Below are positions 23,564 through 35,219 of a stretch of DNA of 64,000 nt, one piece after another (the stretch's first letter is position 1; the number at the start of each line of letters is the position of its first letter). Origin of the DNA: Pestalotiopsis fici W106-1 (lineage: Eukaryota > Ascomycota > Sordariomycetes > Amphisphaeriales > Sporocadaceae); contig NW_006917093.1 in assembly GCF_000516985.1 (NCBI RefSeq), forward strand, positions 4,555,874 through 4,619,873, in the 5' to 3' direction. A program made the position numbers and the translations under genes. Below the pieces are notes generated by a model. The model made no database searches and was not told the DNA's origin. It worked only from the letters and a program-made list of their open reading frames with translations.

Positions 23564-25585
23564 ATGGGTTCATTAAACTTCGGGCAGGTCGCGGACAGCC
23601 GCTCAGAATCTGACAATGTCGCGCCTCTTCCACCCACCGACGTCCTACTGTGCGTCCGGACGGGCAAGATTCAACCGCTCGCCAACGTCAAGTACATGAG
23701 CGCCATTGACAAACAGCCGCACCAGGGCAAGATCCGTGTCACCGCGACGGGCCTTGTCGGGGATGAGGTCCAATATGAAGAACATGGCGGAACGGAAAAG
23801 GCTCTCCACATGTACTGTGCCTCCCACTACGCGGCGTGGAACCGGGAGCTACCCAACCGCGAGCATCTCTTCAAGATTGGCGGCTTTGGCGAAAACTTGT
23901 CAGTATATCGCCTCAACGAGGACAATGTCTGTGTGGGCGACATTTTTAAAGCTGGCCCCGAGGTCGTCCTTCAGGTCAGTATCTGGTGCTTCGTCTTACA
24001 TGTAGATCTTTTAGTTCCCCTACATGTGGCATTTGACGCTCAACTTTGCTCTTACACAATCTGATACGGGAGCAATATCTAACCCCTATTTGTATAATAG
24101 GTCAGCGACGCCAGACAGCCATGCTTCAAGCTAAATTACCGCTTCGAGCACAAGAAGACCTCATTTCTTGCCCAGACTTCCGGCCGCACAGGATGGTACT
24201 ATAGAGTCCTGAAGACGGGCTACATACAAGAGGGCGATGCCTTTGAGCTCATTGAGCGCGCCAATCCCACTTGGTCATTGTCGCGGCTCCAGAAGTATTG
24301 TAAGCAACCTCCTGTATCATTTCCTGCGTATTTCGGAGCACCCAACAAGCAAATGTGGTCTTTTTTCAATGCTTTGAGACAGCCACCTCGTGTCTAGAAT
24401 GCTCAGCGCAGCTACTATCAAACTATATTCCCCCACAATAGAGGGAGATGCTAACTCTTGATTGTTGTAGTGTACCATGAGACTGACAATCTCGAAGTCA
24501 TGGAGACAATTATCCGTCTTCCTGGCCTAGGTGATGAAATGGTCAATGTCTTTACCAATCGCATTAGCAAGGGCGCCGAAAATTTCGATGGTCGCCTGAA
24601 AGGTGATGACATTCCGGCAGATTGGCGAACGTATCAGCTGAAGGAAAAGGTTGATCTGACGCCACGCGTCAAGAAATTCATCTTCGAAGTCGACGACGGG
24701 TCTACTGCGGACGATGTCGAGAACACAAAGCTTGGCCGCTTTCCTCACGTCCGCCTGCATTTCGGCCCTGATCTGTCCTTCTCCAGGGCGTATTCTCTCG
24801 TCTCTGGCAACATGCAACGATTGGAATTGGGCATTGCCAAAGATGACAATAGCCGTGGCGGATCTGTATTCTTGCATGACAATCTGCATGTGGGTGATGC
24901 CCTGCGTATTGTCCAAGGTCGTGACATTGCCTCGTTGCAGACCAATTGTATCGACAATCTCAACAGCAAGAAGCACATCTACATCATCGGTGGCATAGGC
25001 GTCACAGCATTCCTACGTGACATCGCCAAACTCTCCCAGACCTCTGCGGACATTGAGGTCCATTATGCAGTGCGAAGCCGCAAGGAGGCTGCCTATCTGA
25101 ACCTTCTGCCAGCAAAAAGTACCACGATATATGCCAGGGACGAGGGCAATCGGCTCAATGTCAAGAGCATTGTTCCCAGTCCCGAGCATGGCCAGTTTTC
25201 AGCCATGATATATTGTTGTGGTCCTACGTCTCTGTTGGATGAGTGCCAGAAGTTGACTAAGAAGCTGCGGTATCCAAGATCCCACGTTCACTTTGAGGCG
25301 TTTGGCGGAGCCACCACGGGAACTGGAAACCCATTCGAGGTTGAGATCAAATCAACTGGTAAAGTCCTTCAAGTGCCTCAAGAAAAGTCGCTTCTCCAGA
25401 TTTTGAACGAAGCTGGCCTCGACGTTGAATGGTCCTGCACGGTCGGCACCTGTGGTACTTGCATGGTGGACTATTGCAAAGGCGATATCGAACATCGTGG
25501 AATGGTCTTGGACGATGAGGAAAAGCAGAAGAAAATGCTGGCGTGTGTGAGCCGAGGCAAGGGAAGAGTTGTCATAGATTGCTAG
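23564..25585 (+). CDS. MOSC domain fused to ferredoxin reductase and 2Fe-2S ferredoxin
   Basis: Exons 23564-23974, 24101-24299 and 24471-25585 join in phase to 574 residues. Residues about 25-200 are a MOSC domain of the YiiM class (VTATGLVGDEVQYEEHGGTE, FGENLSVYRLNEDNVCVGD); Cys145 in RQPC is in the position of the molybdenum-binding cysteine. About residues 250-470 are a flavin/NAD(P)H oxidoreductase (FSRAYSLVSG for flavin; IIGGIGVTAFL and YCCGPTSLLD for the nucleotide site). The C-terminus is a plant-type 2Fe-2S ferredoxin with Cys526, Cys531, Cys534 and Cys562. The expected chemistry is molybdenum-dependent reduction of N-hydroxylated compounds, with its own electron-transfer chain in one chain. 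YiiM-type proteins protect against base analogues such as 6-N-hydroxylaminopurine; the actual substrate here is unknown. There is no signal peptide, so probably cytosolic. Confidence 0.9.
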
Positions 25586-26967
25586 GTTTACCTGCCTAAC
25601 CCAGTGAAGTAGCAGAGGATACTAGTTTCAGAACAATCAAAATCAGTCTTGTTCTAGTCTGATGTTTGCGGTACGTCCAGAGGGATTCCAACGATGCAAC
25701 GCGAGTGAAAAGTTTCGGGATGATGCGATTTGTTGGTCATAGGTCAACACAAGACGGGGTAGTTTCACATCAAAATCGCTGCTCAGCTGACTTGATTATG
25801 TCATGCAAAGGGTGAGAAGATCGCCAAGACCTGCCTTCAGTAGTAGCCATCATCATATATTTGCTGGTAACGAGGAACCGTAAGAAGTGACAAGTTACGG
25901 TAACCCGCCTGTGCGCCCGCAATGAAAACTGCCGATGTCGTGTTATATCATTGCTTGCGACATGCGATGCAGAAGCGGTGAAGGGGCTATGCAAACCTAA
26001 CAACAGACCCAGGTAGGTAGGTAGGTAGGTTACATGGTCACAATTGCAATCTCATCATGTCCCGAATCCTCCAACATACGAGAGGGACTGACTTATTACC
26101 CCTGCGTCCAGAAAGGTAAATCAATGTTATGCTTCTCGGCGCCACAGCATTGCAAACGACGTCACGGTGTCGACTACGAGTCAAGGGATTCTACTTGAGG
26201 GTTGTCTTCATTGGCCGTATAGGGGGGTTCAATCCGGTCCCTCCCCCGCGTTTCTCACCCTGCCACAGCGCCGAGAACGTGACGCTGCTCGCAGGCGGCC
26301 GTAGCTGCTGAGCCAATGAGCATGGTCGCTGCCCCCCCCCTCCACTGCGAGAAAAAAAAAAGAGCCCCTCCCCCGCGATCGATCTGCCTACAAAGGGTCC
26401 CTCTGCACATCGACGTCGTTCCGCAGCTGCTGGCTTCCGGGGTCTATTTGTCTCTGGCTAAGGGTAGTGACGATCTTATTTGTTGTTGCATTGGTAATTC
26501 GAAAGCAGCAGCATTCTATTGTGATCATACGATCCCTGTGTCTTTCTTTTACAGTCGGCTACGAAAGGGGTTGGCGCTTACCGCTGTCTCTCATTTGCTA
26601 GGTTGAGTAAGTGTTTCCCTTTTCTCTCTTTTCTTTTTTGCCCCCTCCTCTATATATATATATATGGTCTCTGCCGCTCTTCCCTAGTCCCGTGAGTACT
26701 TCATTGCTTCTCGTATTACCTCTACGTTCCTCTCTTCAGCTCGCGTTGCTTGGTATTGCTTCCAGTCAACATTGTAGTACAGGCGCAATCCCAATCTCGG
26801 GCTTTCCATACTGTTTGCTTGTTAGAAGTCTGTCGCAGGCATCCTCCATAGCAACTTGGGCAGATTATACATGATTCCATCTTACTAGGCTTAAGCCAGA
26901 TCATCTTGACTATTGCGACAGCCGTGGATACCGTGACCGCTGTTTCGAAAACTTATCTACATCAATC
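25586..26967. other. Intergenic/promoter of tubulin cofactor C gene
   Basis: No gene seen. It holds a GTAG microsatellite, C-rich and CT-rich tracts around 26220-26370 and 26600-26700, and a short TA run at 26654-26664. The CT-rich tract is typical of fungal core promoters. Confidence 0.5.
26011..26030. repeat. AGGT tetranucleotide microsatellite
   Basis: Five tandem AGGT units are seen directly. Confidence 0.9.
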
Positions 26968-28288
26968 ATGGAGGTCACTCAGCTCATCATCCCCACCAGT
27001 CCAGGTTCTCGCGGTTTATCGACAACAACCACTCTGCACAGAATGAGTGATCCAAAGGAGCGGTTCTACCGCCACTTTCAGACAGAGATTACATGTGAGG
27101 TCCTTTCCCTTTGGCTTGGATTCATAACAAAACAATGCTAAGTGCGCACAATAACCGCAGCAATCCAAGACCAGATTGAAGATCTCGCCCTGTTATCACC
27201 AATTAACGGGGAGCGACAAGATTGCATTGACACTATTCTTGCCGGCATCTCGAGATTATCAAATGAGGTAGCTGACGCACGCGATTTTGTACCAGCCTAT
27301 GATCAGCGAGCGTACAGCTTGGCACTCAAGGGCCTTACTGAAAAATTAAACGAGGCCACGGGCAAGTTTGCGCGCAAGTCCCGATTTCAATTCAAGCCAA
27401 AGTCTGGCGGACATCAGCCGGTGGACGGCGCTACGAAAGAAGCCAGGCCGCGACAAGACTCTAGACACCTTGTTCATGCAGGTTTCACTGGTCGAGATGC
27501 TACCATTTTGGAATCAAGCACATCTGCAATCAAGGATGACGAGGAGTCGGACGCGGTCGGCAACCTGCCTACGTTTGGCGGCAAGAATTACAATGAGGAG
27601 ATATCGAGACCTGTGCTAGGGAATAACATTCGCAAGCCGTCCTTCTCTAGTGCAAAGACGATTTCCATATACTCGCAAACAGGCCTACACATCATGCTAC
27701 CGTCCTCGGCATCGCGAGCCACGTCCTCGGGCTCACTCACGGATCTAGATCGATGTATCGTCGACATGACTATCCCCACCGCTGCCAGCAGTGGTACTCC
27801 GTTTGCCGGCCTTACAATCAAGAACATCAAGCAGAGCTTACTCATCTGCGGTACAGTAGCTGGACCCGCCCACATCACTGGAATCAAGAACAGCGTTATT
27901 GTCGTGGCGGCACGACAGGTACGGATTCACGAGTGCAATAACGTGAGCTTTTATCTACGATGTGGAAGTCACCCAATAATTGAGGACTGCTCGGATGTTC
28001 GATTTGCGCCACTGCCTGATGTCTATGTGAGTATTTGCTTGGTTGCCTTAGAATATGGTACATACAGAGCTAATACCTCCACAGGCCGAGAGCGCTGAAA
28101 ACTCCGGACAGGATCAGTGGGATCAGGTCGACGACTTCAAGTGGCTCAAGAACGAGCCATCACCAAACTGGAGCATCATTGCCGAAGACAAGAGGCTGCC
28201 TGCCAACGTCTGGGCAAAGGACGTCCTAAGCAACCCGAGTCTGAGTACCGACGATATCCTTCGCAAATTTGGCGTTCCGGGACTATGA
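26968..28288 (+). CDS. TBCC: Tubulin-specific chaperone C (tubulin-binding cofactor C)
   Basis: Stimulates GTP hydrolysis by beta-tubulin in the cofactor C-D-E complex and so releases assembly-competent tubulin dimers. Exons 26968-27094, 27161-28026 and 28085-28288 join in phase to 398 residues. The N-terminal spectrin-like helical domain starts near SDPKERFYRHFQTEIT and continues SIQDQIEDLALLSP. The C-terminal beta-helix domain contains the family core: LTIKNIKQSLLICGTVAGPA, and AARQVRIHECNN with the catalytic Arg in RQVRIH, then FYLRCGSHPIIEDCSDVRFAP. The end, DDFKWLKNEPSPNWSII, is conserved in fungal orthologues. An in-frame Met at 27043 (MSDPKERF) is the alternative and perhaps the true start; both use the same frame. 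It is convergent with MED9. Confidence 0.9.
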
Positions 28289-28749
28289 GGTCTGATTTGT
28301 ACTATACTTTTTACAACTCCTTGCACCTGGACTGGAGGGTTTCCCTAACTGACATTCATGTTTTAAGGTTGAGGCGGGGCACGGCGTCTAGGTTCAAATT
28401 GCATGCAGGTCCCAAAAATAAACATAATCCGCTTATCGTTCATAATTCAACTGTATTCTCAGCATAATAAAATGTCCCTTGAGACTTGTTGTAATCAATC
28501 TGTTCTTGTGCCAGTATAGGAATATTGGCTTTTCAAGCCCATTACCCACGCGCCATACGCCTTGCTGAGTCGAAAGAATTGGCCCCCTTACGCTGTTATT
28601 GTCAACTCCTCTGTAGTACAATAGAATCTATCCTGATTCTTTATCGTATCCCTCCTTTATCAGAACGCCATTAAAGTCTGACCCGTCTTGCCGGTTCATC
28701 TAGACGGTGGAGGGGTCATTCCTCCGGGTCCCTGGCGGACAGAGGCCCA
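28289..28749. other. Convergent intergenic region
   Basis: The 3' flanks of the TBCC and MED9 genes. No gene seen. Confidence 0.5.
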
Positions 28750-29286
28750 CTACTCCTCCATCCGATCCGTGGTCGCGAATGCGTTCCCCTTCTCCCGCAG
28801 TGCGGCGAGCTGTTCATGCTGTCGCCTGATGCGGTCCTCCAATTGACGAATCTCGGCCTCCTGCTGCGCAACGCTCTTGTCCATGTCGGGCAGCGCCAGG
28901 ACCACGGCCTTGGCCTCTTGCAGCTTGAGGCGCAAGTGATCGGTGCTGGCGGGGAAGTCGCGTAGGGATATGTCGCCGACGGCGGTGCTGTTGCTGCTGC
29001 TGCCTTGGGACTGTGTCGCTGCTGCTGCTGCGGCCGCCGCTGCTGCCGAAGATGATGACGGCGGCGGCGGCGGCAAGGGCTGGGATTGCGACTGCGATTG
29101 GCTCCCGGACGGTTGCTGTGATGGGGTGGGAGCGGCGGGTGTCTGGCCCGTGGTCGAGGTGCCGGGCAGGGTGACGGGGGCGCGCAGTCGGGCGAGGAGG
29201 GAGGACAGCTCCGTCATGATGTCGAGCTGATCGGGCGACAGCCCGGGCGGGAGCGCGAGGGGGGTGGTGGGTTCTTGGTCGGCCAT
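28750..29286 (-). CDS. MED9: Mediator of RNA polymerase II transcription subunit 9
   Basis: Middle-module Mediator subunit. Single exon of 178 residues from ATG 29284-29286 (MADQEP); the frame extends 19 codons further upstream with no conserved sequence. The N-terminal SPDQLDIMTELSSLLARLRA and the C-terminal coiled coil (STDHLRLKLQEAKAVV, ALPDMD, then QQEAEIRQLEDRIRRQHEQL) are the two conserved blocks of fungal Med9. Between them is a low-complexity linker rich in Gln-Ser, Pro and a run of about ten alanines, encoded by GCN triplets likely to vary in length between strains. Diverges from the phosphoglycerate mutase gene. Confidence 0.85.
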   Translation of the reverse strand: MADQEPTTPLALPPGLSPDQLDIMTELSSLLARLRAPVTLPGTSTTGQTPAAPTPSQQPSGSQSQSQSQPLPPPPPSSSSAAAAAAAAAATQSQGSSSNSTAVGDISLRDFPASTDHLRLKLQEAKAVVLALPDMDKSVAQQEAEIRQLEDRIRRQHEQLAALREKGNAFATTDRMEE

Positions 29287-30192
29287 CTTGGCTTTCCGAT
29301 TGCGCTTGAAGAGGTGTCTCGCGGGCTGGCGATCAACTACCACCTCTCTTTTTTATGGCGTCAATGATGATTGCGGTACGTATATCCTTGGTTTCGCGCG
29401 GCGGAGAAGGAAAATAGCAAAATTTGATTTGTGACGATAGTATCTTGACTTTTTTTTTCTCATTCAAAACCCCCTAGGAGGCATCATGCAAAGTGCAATG
29501 GTGACCGCAAGTCTCGAGTGTTGTTTTTGTTGTTGGTTCGACAAGTTGCGCTTGCTTTGAACGATTGAAGTTCAGCCTTGCATATGCAGTCGCAAATCTA
29601 CGTACGATTCATACAGGGGTCAGGTCGAGGTCCCTGAGGAGGGGTCGTTTTTTCGGAAACCGACCGGTAAAGCCCCGAGAGACTTGCCTGTTTAGAGTAG
29701 TAAATGTATCAATGTAGAAACGCACGAGCAAGAGCTCATTCGATTACAGACGTCGGAGTACGACAATCATTAGGATTTTGATAATGATTCTGGTGAGTAT
29801 TATTGCTAAACAGAAAGTCGAGAATATGTCAAGTGTACTTTGTCTATGTTTTCTGCCTAGAGATACAAGATATTGAATATGATCTGAAACCCCGAGGGGC
29901 TAAACTTGATCAGACAATTAACTGCAACTGCATGAGATTCTGGACCTGACGTCAAACCCAATACCGCCGCCGTAACCCCACCAACCCACCATTAGTCGTT
30001 CTTGGGAAGTTTTGCTACCATCCCATCTGCTCAACCAAAGGCTCCTCCAGACCAGACTGTCGACTCCCTCCTCATAAAAATCACGCATTATTATTGAGAC
30101 AAATACCGTCTCCTCTCTTTTAGCGAATCCCATCACGCAATTTGTCATAGTCACCTTGAAATATCACCCATAGAATCACCAAAGTTGCCAAA
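29287..30192. promoter_or_regulatory. Divergent promoter of MED9 and phosphoglycerate mutase
   Basis: 906 bp between the two start codons; no gene seen. It contains a T9-rich CT tract near 29452 on the MED9 side and CT-rich sequence (about 30110-30120) before the mutase start. Confidence 0.45.
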
Positions 30193-32063
30193 ATGCCCAA
30201 GCAAACAGATCAAAAAGCATGTCTGAGTACGTTGTCTATCCCTCCTCAGTCTGCCCCTCCATCTTCCCCGGACACTCCCGGCCCAGAGCCTCCCGCAAAA
30301 GACGCCGTCCTGGGTACCACGGACCGCGCTATAGCCGCAGGCGATGGCGGCAGTGGACATCAGGGTACCCAGCGAGCGCAGGAACGTCCCGAATACCTTG
30401 TCGCTTTTGCATACGTCTTGATCTACATGGAAGTGGGGTGGTTGATACTGATGCTGCTGCGCATGTATAGTCGTTATTGATGGCTGGGGTATTCCCTCCA
30501 AGGACTCACCCGCCAACGGCGATGCCATCACCAATGCAAAGACCCCTGTAATGGATGAGCTCTACAAGAGCGCCACCGGATTCACCGAGCTCGAGGCCTC
30601 GTCGTTAGCCGTCGGTCTGCCGGAAGGCCTGATGGGCAACTCGGAAGTCGGACACTTGAATATTGGCGCTGGCCGTGTGGTATGGCAGGATGTTGTCCGC
30701 ATCGACCAGACAATCAAGAAGGGCGAGCTGGCACAGAACGAGGTGATCAAGAAGACCATTGAGGCTGCCAAGAACGGAAACGGTAGACTGCACCTTTGCG
30801 GTCTTGTTTCTCACGGTGGTGTGGTATGTTACGCTGTAAAATCATCAAGTCGCATGTCACAGAAGCTGATCAAAGAACCAGCACTCCAAGCAGGAGCATC
30901 TGTACGCTCTGCTGAAGGCCGCCAAGGAGGCCGGCATCCCCAAGGTGTACATTCATTTCTTTGGTGACGGACGTGACACCGACCCCAAGTCCGGTGCCGG
31001 CTACATGGAGGAGCTCGTCGCCAAGACCAAGGAGATTGGTATTGGTGAGATTGCTACAGTCGTTGGACGTTACTACGCCATGGACCGCGACAAGAGATGG
31101 GAGAGAGTCGAGCTGGCGCTCAAGGGTATGGTTTTGGGAGAGGGCGAGGAGAGCACCGACCCCGTTCAGACCGTCAAGCAGCGATACGAGACTGGTGAGA
31201 ACGACGAGTTCCTCAAGCCCATCATCGTTGGTGGTAAGGAGGCTCGTATCCAGGACGGCGATGAGGTCTTCTTCTTCAACTACCGATCCGACCGTGTCCG
31301 CCAGATTACCCAACTTCTGGGTGATGTTGACCGTTCGCCCAGACCTGACTTCCCTTACCCCAAGGCGCATCTGGTCACCATGACCCAATACAAGCTCGAC
31401 TACCCCTTTGAGATTGCTTTCAAGCCTCAGCACATGGGCAACGTCCTCGCCGAGTGGCTCGGCAAGCAGGACGTCGAGCAGGTTCACATTGCTGAGACCG
31501 AAAAGTACGCTCACGTTACCTTCTTCTTCAACGGTGGTGTCGAGAAGGCCTTTGCGCTCGAGACTCGTGACGAGTCGCAGGATCTTGTGCCCTCCAACAA
31601 GAGCGTGGCTACCTACGACAAGGCTCCCGAAATGAGTGCTGCTGGCGTTGGCAAGCAAGTCGTCAAGCGCCTTGCAGAGCAAAAGTTCCCCTTTGTCATG
31701 AACAACTTTGCTCCTCCGGACATGGTTGGTCACACTGGTGTGTATGAGGCTGCTGTCGTTGGTGTTGAGGCCACCGACAAGGCCATTGGTGAGATTCTCG
31801 AGGGCTGCAAGAAGGAGGGTTATATTCTGTTCATCACCGCCGACCACGGCAATGCTGAGGAGATGAAGTTCCCCGACGGCAAGCCCAAGACGTCTCACAC
31901 CACTAACAAGGTCCCCTTGATCATGGCCAACGCGCCTGAAGGCTGGAGCCTGAAGAAGGGTGACGAGGGCGTCCTCGGAGATGTCGCTCCCACAGTTTTG
32001 GCTGCCATGGGTCTGCCTCAACCCGAGGAGATGACTGGCCAGAGCCTGCTTGTCAAGGCATAA
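30193..32063 (+). CDS. gpmI: 2,3-bisphosphoglycerate-independent phosphoglycerate mutase
   Basis: Interconverts 3- and 2-phosphoglycerate in glycolysis and gluconeogenesis through a phosphoserine intermediate; needs manganese. Exons 30193-30226, 30471-30823 and 30882-32063 join in phase to 522 residues, the standard length. The start MPKQTDQKACLIVIDGWG contains the metal ligand Asp15; Ser69 in MGNSEVGHLN is the nucleophile; HFFGDGRDTDPKSG and ITADHGNAEEM are the other active-site blocks. The 244-nt first intron follows only 34 coding bases. Codon use is strongly biased, which creates long open antisense frames of no significance. Filamentous ascomycetes commonly use this enzyme whereas budding yeast uses the unrelated cofactor-dependent one. 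Confidence 0.97.
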
Positions 32064-32523
32064 TTTTATGATGATTCGACATCTACGCTGTCTTCAGAGG
32101 GAAACAGGACCAACGAAGAATTGGCGTCATCCTTTGGAGGCACACCTAGAATAACGAGTACATGTCCCCCTTAGAGCAGAATTATCGTAATACTACGTAT
32201 AGACCAAGAACAAACAAATCCTCGGAGAATGCATTGGCTTGGGTGTGGAGCGTATCTGTTACAGACATATCGCAGTTCCTTGGCCGCCATGAAAGCCATT
32301 TGGTCGACCGATAAGCATTTATCCGGATAAAATATTCAACCGGGTGACATCAGTTCGTCAAAGCCCAAGTCTGATTCGGGCTTAGCGCGGCGACAGCCCA
32401 CACGCCTCACAATCACAATTCGAAATCTCTCCAACTTCGTGCAGCCCCGCCATAGTAGAAGCCAGCAGTTTGAGCCTGCCTATCCACCAATCTTCACGAC
32501 AACTCCCTCTCAGACTGCTCAAG
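32064..32523. other. Promoter of the eIF3k gene
   Basis: 460 bp between the mutase stop and the eIF3k start. No gene seen. Confidence 0.5.
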
Positions 32524-33452
32524 ATGGACGGCGAAGACCCCAAGGAGAGACCCTCCGAGATCTCGACCATTATCTCTGGTCTGGAGCGATACAACCCCGA
32601 GGCTGTTCCCTTCCTCGAGAACTACCTGAAGGAGCAGTGCGAGAACAAGTTCATCGACGGCAATGCCAACCGGACTCTGTTGAAGCTGTGAGTGTTTGCG
32701 CTGTTTTGGTTCTCCCCCACTCCGATATCTCTCAAGTCTTCTTGGTATGATGAACAATTACAAAGCGTTTCCTATTACCTGACGGGCCGGGGCCGTCATG
32801 CGCCGGCCTGTTGAAGTCAACTTTAGCATATCTGACCTACCATTCTTACATCTATGTTATCATGTGCTGGCTGGTGCTTGCCGTGTCGAATATGGCTGAC
32901 CAGTCCCTTAGGTACCAGCTCAACCCCGACCGCATCAAGGACGATGTCGTCACCAACATCCTGGCCAAGTCCTTGACCAACTTCCCGTCTCCCCAGTTCT
33001 CGCTTGCCCTGCACATCATTCCTCCCTCGATACTTGCGCCCAACTCGCGTGCCGATCTGTCCGAGGCTATTGGCCACCTCCGTGAGCTCAACAACCAGCT
33101 CGAGGGAGCCCAGTACGCCCGCTTCTGGGACACCATTGACAGCGACGATCTCTATGCCGACCTGATTGCCGATGTTACGGGCTTTGAGGAGCTCATCCGT
33201 ATCAGAATCGCAACTCTGGTCAGCCATGCCTACCGGGAGATTGACCTGAACGTCCTTTCCAGCTGGTTGGGACTGAACGACGCCAAGGCCAAGACCTTCA
33301 TCACCGAGACCGCCGGCTGGAAGGTCGAGGGCGAGCTGGTCAAGATTCCCCGTAACGCCGAGAACGAGGCCAAGAAGACCGAGGTGCGCGAGGATGTCAA
33401 CGTCGACATGTTCTCTAGGGTCGTTCGCAGAGCCTGGGAGGAGACAGCTTAA
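32524..33452 (+). CDS. eif3k: Eukaryotic translation initiation factor 3 subunit K
   Basis: PCI-domain subunit of the eIF3 complex, which scaffolds the 43S pre-initiation complex. Exons 32524-32687 and 32912-33452 join CT to G, making LLKLYQLNPDRIKDD, for 234 residues, the usual size. The N-terminal HEAT-like part (SEISTIISGLERYNPEAVPF, LENYLKEQCENKFID) and the winged-helix part (EIDLNVLSSWLGLNDAK) are eIF3k-specific. An in-frame Met at 32470 would add 18 residues, but MDGEDPKERP is the better start. The intron is 224 nt. Budding yeast lacks this subunit, most filamentous fungi keep it. Confidence 0.93.
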
Positions 33453-35219
33453 TGGATTGTTGTGACGAGCGAAAAATGAATAATGGCACTAGACATCAAG
33501 CTACGTGTTACACGTAGGCGCAAATGCCTTTGCATTTATGTGAGCGGCTGCATTTGGGAAAACCACAATGGCGTTCAAGGGGTATAGTCGTTATGGTTAT
33601 AAACAAGCATCATTCCCATCCCTTCGCCCAAACTCCTCTTCCGACCGAGAACGATACTTGGTTGGTGTACTGGACTGGGATCTCCACGGCGTCAGCCATG
33701 AATGTTCGGCATATACCTGAGTGACAACTGTCGAAACAATTCACAATGTATTCGCAGTGGCCCAAAACAACCAGATAGCGGGCAGGACGATGGTTACGGG
33801 CGGTGGCAGCACCGGCGGCATCAGTCGCTTCCAATCAGCATTGTTTAGGTAGTGCCATCCAACTCCCCAGATGCTAGAATACCCCTAGAATAAAAAAAAG
33901 AAATTTAATATGAGATCCCAGATCAGACCAATCACTCAGTCAGCATTGGGGTCGTGCATTGACATGTTTGGTCAAATAGGCTTTCTGCTTGGGTTATCGG
34001 CGATCGATCAAGAACTGGAATAGCTCCCGACTTTTAGGGACACCCGATTCTAGGAATAGGAACATGTGCGAATCAGGCAGTACTTTGTCCAACGTTTCTC
34101 GGGCTGCTAACCGATGCTCAGAGTCTGTGGGCAAAGAGGCGCGTTTGCCAGCTGCACTCAGCTGCGGGTAATGGCAAAAGATGTACGACTCTCCAACAGA
34201 TGCCCTTAATGCCCCGCGACTCGTGTCTGCCATCTAGCGTTTTGTGGTTTTCTTACTAATTTTCATGAAAATTTGCAAGCCTGGCGGTGTCTCTTGTTGT
34301 CCCTCCCCCTCTGCAAGCAGCTGACTTGACCTGACCGACCATGAACGTTGGCGGTGTTAAGAAAGGAAAAAAAAAAAAGCCTCCCCCTCTTTGCACCACG
34401 GCATCTCCCCCGCTGCAACTTTGGCGAGATCCACAAGTTCTAGCACCTCTATTCAAGTACCTACGTACCCATGTACCCAGTACCACTACATAGCAGCTCA
34501 GTCAGGGGTTCAAGAAATTTCAAAATCCTCAACAACTATGAAAACCATCCACTTTCTCCAGACTCGGCAATGACAAGATGATCCGCATCCGGGATCTTCC
34601 AAACCGTTGAGAATTCTTTGTCGAATCGCACACGAGTTTTTTCCATGTGATTATTGCAATTGCCAAGCACGATATGGTCGAGTCGTGATTCGCCCGACGC
34701 ACTACAGATCATAGGCTGACTGGCTGACTCGACACTATGTGTGTTAACCACAAGTATGATCGGAATAATGTCAATTAGTGTGGTCAATTGTACGCGTATG
34801 TGGGCAAGTAGGAGCACTGGACACGCCGCCACTTGTGATCTCCTGCCGCGAGGCGGTCGCGGCTATTCTCTAACACGATGGCCGCCCGCAGTGGCAACGT
34901 GATAAGCGACACAGTTTTCTTCCAGAACACGCCAGGATCCCAACAGGCGGTCGGACCGTGAACGTAGCGCCTCAAGAACCGGGGGCCATGAGTCTCGACT
35001 TGGGTAAACCCCTGAGTAATTGTGGATATGGGGGACCCTGAAAATCTACTACTATCTACCTTGTAGTTAGACCCTAAACGTGGAGGGCAGATCTCAAGCG
35101 GTGCGTGCAAGCGGTGCTAATAAAACTCGCTGTCGTGCTCCTTGTTTCTGGCAGGGGAATTTCCTTCGTATGTCCTCCGAGGTCTGACGAGCAAACGCCA
35201 GACTCAATATTCAGACACA
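33453..35219. other. 1.8-kb intergenic/promoter region of the desaturase
   Basis: No gene recognised. Two minus-strand frames (33994-34233, 79 codons, and 34536-34832, 98 codons) are complete but resemble nothing I know and are not supported by splice or promoter signals. Confidence 0.45.

Noticed and set aside
30870..32021. 383-codon open frame antisense to the phosphoglycerate mutase
   Set aside because: It is the complement of a highly codon-biased gene; C-ending codons remove stops on the opposite strand. The translation is rich in Leu/Val with no family features.
33994..34233. 79-codon minus-strand frame starting MADTSRGALRAS
   Set aside because: Complete and with plausible composition, but no family similarity, promoter or splice support in the desaturase upstream region.
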